Source: Sinorhizobium garamanticum
Lineage (GTDB): Bacteria; Pseudomonadota; Alphaproteobacteria; Rhizobiales; Rhizobiaceae
Length of the DNA stretch: 64,000 nucleotides
Assembly: GCF_029892065.1 (NCBI RefSeq)
Contig: NZ_CP120373.1
Span: 1,618,501 to 1,682,500 of the forward strand
Reading direction: 5' to 3'
Within the stretch, counting starts at the first letter, position 1, and each line of letters begins with the position of its first letter. The position numbers were made by a program, and so were the translations under genes. Under the pieces are notes generated by a model, which worked only from the letters and a program-made list of their open reading frames with translations, did no database searches and was not told where the DNA came from. Shown here piece by piece: positions 45,962 to 56,803 of this stretch.

Positions 45962-46687
45962 ATGCTCAAGGCTCTGACTACGGCTTCCTGCGCCTGCGTG
46001 TTGATTGAGCTTGCCTCCACTGAGATAGTTGCCGCCGAAAAGGTGCCGGAAGAACTGGTGGGCTCGTGGCTTGCCGAAGACATCGGCGGCGGTGGCGTGC
46101 TCGACGACCTTCAGACAGTGCTCGAGATACGCGAAGACGGCATCTATGGCGGCATGGCCGGCTGCAACAATTTCACCGGTGCCTTCAGCCTCTCTGGTAC
46201 GACGATCACCTTCGGTCCCACCGCCGCAGCGCGCAAGATGTGTGCACCCGCGATCATGGATCAGGAACAGAAGTTCTTCGACACGTTGCGCGACGGGCTC
46301 ACCTGGCGGATCGACGGCGGAAGGCTCACACTGGCGAAGCCGGACGGTACGCCGGTCATGCGGCTAGCCTCAATGAAGGCTGGGGCCGTCGGTGCCGCCG
46401 AAGTGTCGCTCCGTATCCCCGATGCCGGTGCGGTCGATCGACAGAAGGTCCGTTATGATTGCGGCGGCGAGACGGTCGAGGCCGAATACATCAATGCCGG
46501 CCCCGTTTCGCTGGTGACGTTCTCGTTCGGCGGCACCTACATCGTTGCTTCGGCGGTCATCTCCGGATCGGGCGCAAGATACGCCGGCGGCCGATATGTC
46601 TGGTGGACCGAAGGCGAAGAGGCGACGCTCTTCGACGTTACGAAGGGCGAGGAAGACCCGGGCGTCGTCTGCGAGAAGATGAAATAG
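45962..46687 (+). CDS. Secreted META-domain / MliC-domain protein
   Basis: Envelope protein of 241 residues. After a signal-like N-terminus comes a META (HslJ-type) domain with the characteristic GGMAGCNNFTGAFSL and TAAARKMCAP. The C-terminal third (about 155-241) resembles MliC, the membrane-bound inhibitor of C-type lysozyme: VRYDCGGETVEAEY, SGSGARYAGGRYVWWTEGEEATL and a final cysteine. GTGGAGGAG is the ribosome site for ATG 45962. The two-domain call is by eye; lysozyme inhibition is inferred. Confidence 0.78.
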   Translation: MLKALTTASCACVLIELASTEIVAAEKVPEELVGSWLAEDIGGGGVLDDLQTVLEIREDGIYGGMAGCNNFTGAFSLSGTTITFGPTAAARKMCAPAIMDQEQKFFDTLRDGLTWRIDGGRLTLAKPDGTPVMRLASMKAGAVGAAEVSLRIPDAGAVDRQKVRYDCGGETVEAEYINAGPVSLVTFSFGGTYIVASAVISGSGARYAGGRYVWWTEGEEATLFDVTKGEEDPGVVCEKMK

Positions 46688-46950
46688 CGGCGTAGCGCAC
46701 AGGAGCAGGGCAACGAAGGGACAATTTGTGTATAGCCCCCGGGCTCTCGCGCCCGCGGCAGCATTGGGGCGAAGGCACTTGCCTCGGCTCTGCCAAGGAT
46801 GGATCTAGCCGGTGGCCAATAAGACCGCACAATTGGAAAGGACTCGCCTTCGCTGAAAATAGGCGTACCCTGCATCCATCATTGGCTCGTGACACGGGCG
46901 CCGATGGCTGGGAGTTCATAGCGCTTTCGCCCTACTTGAGGAGTGGCGCT

Positions 46951-47157
46951 ATGCAGGCATCTCGTATCCACCGTCCACAATCCTTGCGCCCTGGCGAGAT
47001 CGAACTGCTCGGCCAGGTGTTCGAGCAGTTGCTGGAGGAGCGTCAGCTACCCAACTGCGGCGAGCAGGCGGAAGCACTTGCTGCTCGCTTGTTATCGATT
47101 TTCCAATCCGGCGAGCGAAACGTCGAACGGCTGAAAATGCGGACCATGCATTCCTGA
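46951..47157 (+). CDS. Small hypothetical protein
   Basis: Protein of 68 residues, predicted mostly helical (RPGEIELLGQVFEQLLEER). A TTGAGGAGTGG ribosome site stands ahead of the ATG; the open frame continues upstream to 46726 without support. Small proteins of this look are seen in rhizobial chromosomes, but I cannot name a family. Function unknown. Confidence 0.6.
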   Translation: MQASRIHRPQSLRPGEIELLGQVFEQLLEERQLPNCGEQAEALAARLLSIFQSGERNVERLKMRTMHS

Positions 47158-47199
47158 AGGTGGCGGGCAGGCGGGGTCAGCCTGCAGGAGGGAAAAATC

Positions 47200-47322
47200 A
47201 TGAAATCTTATGTTGGAAGTTTTCGATACCGTTTCAGGCCGGTCGATTTTGCGATTAGGTCAACCCCGGCCATGTGCATTCTAATGATTGTTTTTATTAC
47301 TCTTTATGGCGTCCTTTGGTGA
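47200..47322 (+). CDS. Candidate 40-residue single-pass membrane protein
   Basis: Short frame encoding 40 residues, with a basic N-terminal half (SFRYRFRPVDFAIR) and a C-terminal hydrophobic helix (CILMIVFITLYGVLW). An ideal AGGAGGG ribosome site ends seven bases before the ATG. Base composition here is lower in GC than the neighbours. No known family recognised. Confidence 0.5.
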   Translation: MKSYVGSFRYRFRPVDFAIRSTPAMCILMIVFITLYGVLW

Positions 47323-47413
47323 CCGCACCCTCAAAAAAAGAGCCGCCAGAGGGTACGGAGCGTGGCCTCCGAGTTTGGTACCAATCCGCTTCAATGAGCC
47401 TAAAGGAGAAGTC

Positions 47414-47686
47414 ATGAGGGATAACCGGATCGCGCTTCTGGCCTTCACCTGCATACTGGCCATATTCGCAAACCCAGACGCCGCCCCCGGTGAGGTGTCT
47501 ACTGCAGCTGAGAGGCGGATAGGCCAACTTTATCGGCTCGCGGAAGCTGATCAAAATGACAGCAAAAAGGTGCACACCTTCTGCAGGACCCTCGCTCACC
47601 GCTATGAGCAGGAACCTTACAGCTACACCACTGAGTACGAGCTACGGACTTGCAGCATGCTTGGTTTCGACAAACCGGTTTACTGA
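47414..47686 (+). CDS. Small secreted hypothetical protein
   Basis: Protein of 90 residues with a signal peptide (about 1-24, LLAFTCILAIFANPDA) and a short mature domain with two cysteines (HTFCRTLAHRY and LRTCSMLG) that may pair. Ribosome site AAAGGAGAA precedes the ATG. Function unknown. Confidence 0.6.
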   Translation: MRDNRIALLAFTCILAIFANPDAAPGEVSTAAERRIGQLYRLAEADQNDSKKVHTFCRTLAHRYEQEPYSYTTEYELRTCSMLGFDKPVY

Positions 47687-47776
47687 CGAATGACGGGAAA
47701 TGTCCGGAAATCTGGTAGTTCCGGTAAATCGATGGCGCACGAAAACGAGCACCAAATCCATAGTAAGTGAGAAGAT

Positions 47777-47853
47777 TGGTGATCCCGGCGCGATTCGAAC
47801 GCGCGACCCCCAGATTAGGAATCTGATGCTCTATCCTGCTGAGCTACGGGACC
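47777..47853 (-). tRNA. tRNA-Arg(CCT)
   Basis: Full cloverleaf on the minus strand, 77 bases with encoded CCA. Acceptor GGTCCCG pairs with CGGGATC (one G-U); the anticodon stem TCAGA/TCTGG encloses loop TTCCTAA, anticodon CCT; T-arm has GTTCGAATC. It reads AGG codons. Confidence 0.93.
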
Positions 47854-48057
47854 ACTCGGTATAGATCCATACAAAAGCAAGGCTGCTTCGCCAAGTGTTT
47901 TTGCACGGCGTGCTGCCGATTTGCGATTAGCCGCCTCGCACTTTTCCGCATCCCACTCTAGCATCTTTGACGCCGCAAATGCTAAGCAAGGGCCGGCGGC
48001 GGCCGGAGGAGCGTCCTGCCGTTTTCCTCGACATCCATCCTGAGATCTGATCCACAC

Positions 48058-48954
48058 ATGTTCATCGGAATTGATTGGGGCGGCACGAAAATGGAAGTCA
48101 TCGCGCTTGACCGCGATGGCGAAACGCGCGCCCGGCACCGAGTCGCAACGCCGACCAGCGGCTACGACGACTGCATTCGCGCCGTGATCGGCCTCGTGGC
48201 CGCAGCCGAACAGACGGCCGGCGCGCGCGGAACGATCGGCATCGGCATTCCCGGCAGCCCCAATCCGCGCACCGGCATCGTGCGCAACTCCAATGCCGTC
48301 CTCATCAACGGCAAACCGCTCGGCCGCGATCTCGAAGCCGCCCTCGGCCGCGAGGTGCGTCTTGCCAACGACGCCAATTGCCTTGCCGTTTCCGAGGCGG
48401 TGGACGGGGCGGGCAAGGATGCCCGTGTCGTCTTCGGCGTGATCGTCGGCACAGGACATGGCGGTGGGCTTGCGATCGAGAAGAAGGTTCATGCGGGCTA
48501 CCAGGGGGTTGCCGCCGAGATCGGGCACTATCCGCTGCCCTGGATGACGCGAGATGAATATCCCGGCCACAAGTGCTGGTGCGGCAAGCTTGGCTGTCTC
48601 GATATGTATGCCTGCGGTACCGGGCTGGAGCTCGACTATCGCACGACGACCGGCGTCGACCGCCGGGGCAGGGCTATCATCGAGGCGAAACGTGCGGGCG
48701 ATCCTGTGGCGATCGGTGTTTATGAGCGCTTCGTCGATCGTCTTGCCCGCAGTCTGGCGCTTTTGACCAATGTGGTCGACCCGGACGTCTTCGTGCTCGG
48801 CGGCGGCATGTCCAATGTCGACGAGATCTACGGCGAACTGCCCGCACTGATCACCAGATACATCTTCGGCGACAGTTTCGAGACGCCGATCCGCAAGGCG
48901 GTCCACGGCGACAGTTCCGGCGTGCGCGGCGCCGCCTGGCTCTGGAAGAGCTGA
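48058..48954 (+). CDS. ROK-family sugar kinase
   Basis: Kinase of 298 residues in the ROK family. N-terminal ATP motif IGIDWGGTKMEV, catalytic region EIGHYPLPW (ExGH motif) and the zinc site CWCGKLGCLDMY with three cysteines and the upstream histidine. Fructokinase or N-acetylhexosamine kinase are both possible; the AGE-type isomerase two genes on favours hexose entry (mannose/fructose). The ATG has no strong ribosome site nearby. Confidence 0.85.
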   Translation: MFIGIDWGGTKMEVIALDRDGETRARHRVATPTSGYDDCIRAVIGLVAAAEQTAGARGTIGIGIPGSPNPRTGIVRNSNAVLINGKPLGRDLEAALGREVRLANDANCLAVSEAVDGAGKDARVVFGVIVGTGHGGGLAIEKKVHAGYQGVAAEIGHYPLPWMTRDEYPGHKCWCGKLGCLDMYACGTGLELDYRTTTGVDRRGRAIIEAKRAGDPVAIGVYERFVDRLARSLALLTNVVDPDVFVLGGGMSNVDEIYGELPALITRYIFGDSFETPIRKAVHGDSSGVRGAAWLWKS

Positions 48955-48982
48955 GTCCCTGACCTGAGAGCGAGGAGAAACC

Positions 48983-49477
48983 ATGAACATCGACAACGAT
49001 CTGCGCCGCATCGCGCTGCAGGAGCGGGAATTGCAGTTCGAGCAGTTCAATCTTGACACAGCCTGGAAACTCGGCTCGACGCTTCGGCGCCTGGCGGCCG
49101 AGCGCAAGCTCGGCGTGGTCATCGACATCACGCTTTTTTCCATGCAGGTCTTCTACGCCGCGCTCGAGGGTGCGACGCCGGACAATGCGAACTGGGTCCG
49201 GCGCAAGCGCAACACGGTCTTCCGGCTGTTCAAGAGCAGCTATGCGACCGGCCTCAGCCTGCTCAAGCAACAGACGAACCTGCAGGCGAAGCTCGGCCTG
49301 CCCGATGCCGATTACGCCGCGCATGGCGGCAGTTTCCCGATCGTCGTCAAGGGTACGGGCTGCATCGGCGCTGTCACGGTTTCGGGATTGCCGCAGCGCG
49401 AAGACCATAATCTCGTCGTCGAGGCGCTGGCGGAGCTGTTCAAGTCCGACCACGCCGCGCTGAAGCTCGAGGACTGA
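48983..49477 (+). CDS. UPF0303 (YBR137W-like, heme-degrading-domain type) protein
   Basis: Protein of 164 residues, related to the GlcG/HbpS-like fold group. Motifs include FEQFNLDTAWKLGS, the aromatic/basic RRKRNTVFRLFKSS and GAVTVSGLPQREDHNLVVEAL near the C-terminus. It sits between a ROK kinase and an AGE isomerase, with 28 and 16 base spacers. Function in bacteria is not established. Confidence 0.8.
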   Translation: MNIDNDLRRIALQERELQFEQFNLDTAWKLGSTLRRLAAERKLGVVIDITLFSMQVFYAALEGATPDNANWVRRKRNTVFRLFKSSYATGLSLLKQQTNLQAKLGLPDADYAAHGGSFPIVVKGTGCIGAVTVSGLPQREDHNLVVEALAELFKSDHAALKLED

Positions 49478-49493
49478 CAGGAACGGATACGGA

Positions 49494-50651
49494 ATGGATA
49501 TTCATTCGCAGGCGCGCGAACTTGCCGGCTGGCTCGCTAACGTCGCCTTGCCGCTCTGGCGGCAAAAGGGTTTCGACGCGGCCGACGGCGGCTTCGTCGA
49601 GACGATCGACATGGAGGGCGAGCCGACGCGGGCCAATCGCCGCTCGCGCGTGCAGCCGCGGCAGGTCTATTGCTTCGCGGAGGCCGGACGACGCGGCTGG
49701 CCAGGAGATTGGCGCACGGTGGCCGAAGGCGGACTCGCCTATTTCGACCGTGTCTACCGGCTGCCAAGCGGCTTTTACGGCGCGCTTGCCGACGCGGACG
49801 GTGAGTTGATCGACCCGTCCTTCGATCTCTACAACCAGGCCTTCGCACTGCTCGCCTTCGCCTATCTTGCGCAAGTCTTCCATGAGCGGAGCGCCGAGAT
49901 GGCCGAGCGCAGCAATGATCTCAGGCGAAAGCTCGAGGCCCATTGCAAGCATCCGATCGCTGGCTTCGAGGAGGACAATCCGTCCCGCCTGCCGCTCGGT
50001 TCCAATCCGCACATGCATCTCTTCGAGGCGTGCCTCGCAAGCGAAACGGTCGAGGGCTTCGACCGGGTCCCTTGGGCCAATCTTGCCGACGAAATCGCGC
50101 AACTGGCGATGGATCGTTTCGTCGATGCCGAAACGGGTGCGCTGCGCGAATTCTTCGACCATGACTGGACGCCGTTCTCCGGCGAAAAAGGCCGCATCAT
50201 CGAGCCGGGCCACCAGTTCGAATGGGCGTGGCTCCTGCTTCGCTGGGCGGAGCGGCGCGGTAACGCCGAAGCTATCGTCAAGGCGCGGCGGCTGTTCGAG
50301 ATCGGTGAGAAACACGGCATCTGCCCGAAGCGCGACGTTGCGATCATGACGCTTCTCGACGATTTTTCGGTCGCCGACCCGGTGGCGCGGCTCTGGCCGC
50401 AGACCGAGTGGCTGAAGGCGGCGATCCGTTTCGCCGCTCTGACCGAGGGGCGGGAGCGCGAACGCTACCTCGCCTCGGCTACGCGGGCGGCAGCGGCCCT
50501 CGACCGCTTCCTTCAAACGCCGATCCGCGGTCTTTGGCGCGACAAACAGCAGGCGGATGGCGCATTCATCGAGGAGCCCGCGCCGGCAAGCAGCTTCTAC
50601 CACATTGTCTGCGCGATTTATGAGCTGGAGGATTGTCTGAAGCGGATGTGA
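49494..50651 (+). CDS. pmi: AGE-family (mannose-6-phosphate isomerase-like) epimerase/isomerase
   Basis: Protein of 385 residues with the (alpha/alpha)6 barrel fold of N-acylglucosamine 2-epimerase relatives. Recognisable motifs include PRQVYCFAEAGRRGW, SNPHMHLFEACLA with the active-site histidine, and EPGHQFEWAWLLLRW with a second. Rhizobial homologues are annotated as mannose-6-phosphate isomerases; epimerase activity on free sugars such as mannose/fructose is an alternative. Last gene of the ROK-UPF0303-AGE unit. Confidence 0.82.
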   Translation: MDIHSQARELAGWLANVALPLWRQKGFDAADGGFVETIDMEGEPTRANRRSRVQPRQVYCFAEAGRRGWPGDWRTVAEGGLAYFDRVYRLPSGFYGALADADGELIDPSFDLYNQAFALLAFAYLAQVFHERSAEMAERSNDLRRKLEAHCKHPIAGFEEDNPSRLPLGSNPHMHLFEACLASETVEGFDRVPWANLADEIAQLAMDRFVDAETGALREFFDHDWTPFSGEKGRIIEPGHQFEWAWLLLRWAERRGNAEAIVKARRLFEIGEKHGICPKRDVAIMTLLDDFSVADPVARLWPQTEWLKAAIRFAALTEGRERERYLASATRAAAALDRFLQTPIRGLWRDKQQADGAFIEEPAPASSFYHIVCAIYELEDCLKRM

Positions 50652-50668
50652 GCGCGGCGGACTTGGAT

Positions 50669-50812
50669 TGCCCCACAAGCGGGGGCGAGGGACTTAAGAG
50701 CGCGCCGCTCGCCCCTTCTCCCTCACGAAACCGCATGGGGGAACTGAATCGGGGCCGCTTGTCCCTTTCGCCCCGCTTGCGCGGAGAAGGTGGCCGGCGG
50801 GCCGGATGAGGG
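50669..50812. repeat. RIME-like palindromic intergenic repeat, second copy
   Basis: Contains CGCTTGCGCGGAGAAGGTGG and the GGATGAGGG flank, the reverse complement of the 14612-14716 element in arrangement. Located between the AGE isomerase and metH. Confidence 0.55.
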
Positions 50813-50853
50813 CGCGCCCACACGCTTGCGAGAGTTTTCGACCATCATCGTTG

Positions 50854-50884
50854 GGCCTGCCGCAACCGCGGCGGGCCATTTTTA
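50854..50884 (+). terminator. Terminator ahead of metH
   Basis: Stem GGCCTGCCGC-AACC-GCGGCGGGCC (one G-U) followed by ATTTTTATTT. It would end transcripts of the ROK-pmi operon after the repeat. Confidence 0.75.
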
Positions 50885-50921
50885 TTTGCCGACGGTGAAA
50901 TTGTGATTGGTGCGTATGTTG

Positions 50922-50941
50922 ACATAAAGATATGTTTATGT
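50922..50941 (+). promoter_or_regulatory. Palindromic site upstream of metH
   Basis: ACATAAA-GATATG-TTTATGT inverted repeat, 43 bases ahead of the metH start. Its form suggests an ArsR-type SamR/SahR operator known for methionine-cycle genes; I am not certain of the exact consensus. Confidence 0.5.
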
Positions 50942-50983
50942 GAGTAAATCAGAAATTGTCGTTTTCAGAACGGGGGATTTTCC

Positions 50984-54757
<3,774 letters not shown>

Positions 54758-54803
54758 GGGCGAAGCTGATCCCACGGCGAGAAATCAGGAAAGCGGGGTT
54801 TAC

Positions 54804-54997
54804 CCCCCTCTGCCCTGCCGGGCATCTCCCCCACAAGGGGGGAGATTGGCAAGCGGCGATGTCCCGCGCTATCAATGATACAGCGAACCGGCTCGCGAAT
54901 GCCGTGATCTCGGTACAGGTGGTGTTTTCAAGGGCAGGGCCGCGCTTCTGGCCGATCTCCCCCCTTGTGGGGGAGATGCCCGGCAGGGCAGAGGGGG
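54804..54997. repeat. Perfect 43-bp inverted-repeat element
   Basis: Arms 54804-54846 and 54955-54997 are exact reverse complements over 43 bp (core CATCTCCCCCACAAGGGG), with a 108-bp loop. The arms match those of the element inside the fds operon (17968-18138); the loops are unrelated. Located between metH and the aldehyde dehydrogenase 3' end. Confidence 0.88.
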
Positions 54998-55063
54998 TGC
55001 CACACTGGGCAATTCGCAGATCCCGAGCCACGTGATACCGATCGTTCGCGACGATCCGATGGC

Positions 55064-56548
55064 TCACCCTTTGATGTACCAACCCCAGGGTTCATCGGCA
55101 TCGAAGCTGGTTATCTGCTTCACTTCCAGATAGTTGGCGAGCCCCCAGCGGCCGAGTTCGCGGCCGATGCCGGACTGCTTGTAGCCGCCCCATGGCGCTT
55201 CGATGAATGTCGGCTGCGAGCAGTTGATCCAGACGATGCCGGCGCGGAGGGCGCGCGCGACGCGTTCGCAGCGCGCCCTGTCCTCGGACATGACCGCGGC
55301 GGCAAGGCCGAAGCGGCTGTCATTGGCAAGTCTGATCGCCTCCTCTTCGTCGTTGAACGGCTTGACGCAGACGACGGGGCCGAAGATTTCCTCCCGCCAG
55401 ACGAAACTGTCCGTGGTCATATCCGTTAGCACCGTCGGCTCGATGAAATAGCCGCTATTGAAGCCGGCCGGGCGGCCACCGCCGGCTGCGACCGTAACGC
55501 CGTCCTGTCGCGCCCGCTCGATCGCGCCAAGAATCTTTTCATATTGCCCCTTGGAGACGATCGGGCCGAGCAACGTGCCTTCGTCGAGGCCGTTGCCGAT
55601 CTTGATCTTCGCTGCTTCCTCGGTCAGCCTTTTCAAAACAGCGTCATAGATCGGCTCTTCTATCAGCACGCGCGACGTCGCGGAGCAGACTTGTCCCTGG
55701 TTCCAGAAGATGCCGAACATGATCCATTCGACCGCCTTCTCGATATCGCTGTCAGCGAAGACGACGAAGGGCGACTTGCCGCCGAGTTCGAGGCTGATGT
55801 TCTTGATGTCCTGCGCCCCCGCCATCATGACCTTGCGGCCGGTCGGCACCGAGCCGGTGAAGGCGAGCTTGTCGACAAGCGGATGTTCGGTCAGCGGCTC
55901 GCCGGCATCCGGTCCGGTGCCGGTAACGATGTTGAGGACTCCGGGCGGCAGGTCGATTTCTTCGGCGATCCTGCCGAGCTCGAGCGCCGTCAGCGGCGTC
56001 AGTTCGGATGGTTTCAGCACTATGGTGCAGCCGGCGGCAAGTGCCGGGGCGACCTTCCAGGCGACCATCAGCAGCGGATAGTTCCAAGGCGTGATGGCGC
56101 CGACGACGCCGAGCGGTTCGCGAACGGCCTTCGAGGAGAAGCGGGTGTCTGCGACGGCGATCGGTTCCTCGGCATTGTTGTCGAGTTCTTCGGCGAGGCC
56201 CGCATAGTAATTGAAGCAGCCGGCCGCGTCGTCGATGTCCCAGACCGCTTCGGGCAGCGGCTTGCCGTTGTTCGTGACTTCGAGCCTTGCGAGCGCATGG
56301 CGTCGCTCGTCGATCTTTCCGGCGATCGCCCGAAGATAGCGGGCTCGCTCAGCGCCCGTCAGCTTCGGCCAGGGTCCACTGTCGAACGCGATGCGAGCCG
56401 CCTTGACGGCGTGATCGACGTCGTTCGAGGTGCCGGCACCCGCCTTGCAGATCACCTCTTCCGTCGCCGGATTGATGACATCGATCGTGCCGCCCTTGCG
56501 GGGCTTTTCCCATTTTCCATCAATGAAAAGCTTATCCTGCATGCCCAT
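55064..56548 (-). CDS. NAD(P)-dependent aldehyde dehydrogenase (betaine-aldehyde dehydrogenase-like)
   Basis: ALDH superfamily enzyme of about 494 residues. Catalytic Cys is in GQVCSATSR, general base Glu in LELGGKSP, and cofactor motif FTGSVPTG. The C-terminal SFDADEPWGWYIKG and APWGGYKQSGIGRELG resemble betaine aldehyde dehydrogenases, though no bet genes adjoin. Several ATGs at 56563, 56554, 56548 and 56542 are possible; those further upstream translate the mosaic repeat. It follows the GMC oxidoreductase gene on the same strand and could oxidise its aldehyde product. Confidence 0.85.
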   Translation of the reverse strand: MGMQDKLFIDGKWEKPRKGGTIDVINPATEEVICKAGAGTSNDVDHAVKAARIAFDSGPWPKLTGAERARYLRAIAGKIDERRHALARLEVTNNGKPLPEAVWDIDDAAGCFNYYAGLAEELDNNAEEPIAVADTRFSSKAVREPLGVVGAITPWNYPLLMVAWKVAPALAAGCTIVLKPSELTPLTALELGRIAEEIDLPPGVLNIVTGTGPDAGEPLTEHPLVDKLAFTGSVPTGRKVMMAGAQDIKNISLELGGKSPFVVFADSDIEKAVEWIMFGIFWNQGQVCSATSRVLIEEPIYDAVLKRLTEEAAKIKIGNGLDEGTLLGPIVSKGQYEKILGAIERARQDGVTVAAGGGRPAGFNSGYFIEPTVLTDMTTDSFVWREEIFGPVVCVKPFNDEEEAIRLANDSRFGLAAAVMSEDRARCERVARALRAGIVWINCSQPTFIEAPWGGYKQSGIGRELGRWGLANYLEVKQITSFDADEPWGWYIKG

Positions 56549-56565
56549 CCCCATTCGTAGCATGC

Positions 56566-56672
56566 TACCGCATGTTCCCTTAAATCGGAGCCGATTTAAG
56601 GGATGAAAACATGCAGCATTCAACGTGCTACAGCGACCTTTGTGCGCCTGAAGAGGCGCACGGCGCTGTAGT
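56566..56672 (-). repeat. 107-bp mosaic palindromic repeat, copy 5 (ALDH leader)
   Basis: Reads on the minus strand as CTACAGCG...CGCTGTAG, then CCCTTAAATC / GATTTAAGGG, ending 17 bases before the ALDH start at 56548. Sits in the 255-bp gap between the GMC oxidoreductase and ALDH genes. Confidence 0.85.
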
Positions 56673-56803
56673 ATGGCTCACGCTGCAGCCGGCACGCCAG
56701 CCGCTTTTTTGCGCCGCCCTTGCATCGACGTAGGCGTGCATGGTCACGAGGTGCGTCGGATGTCCCTGACGGAGCTGTCTGCGTCACAGGGGTGTTGCGG
56801 CGC

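Noticed and set aside
47815..49143. Minus-strand frame of 442 codons spanning tRNA-Arg and the ROK kinase
   Set aside because: It would run across a tRNA gene and opposite a motif-complete kinase.
50880..50983. Possible SAM or cobalamin riboswitch before metH
   Set aside because: The leader is only about 100 bases after the terminator and shows no recognisable riboswitch core; only a DNA palindrome is seen.
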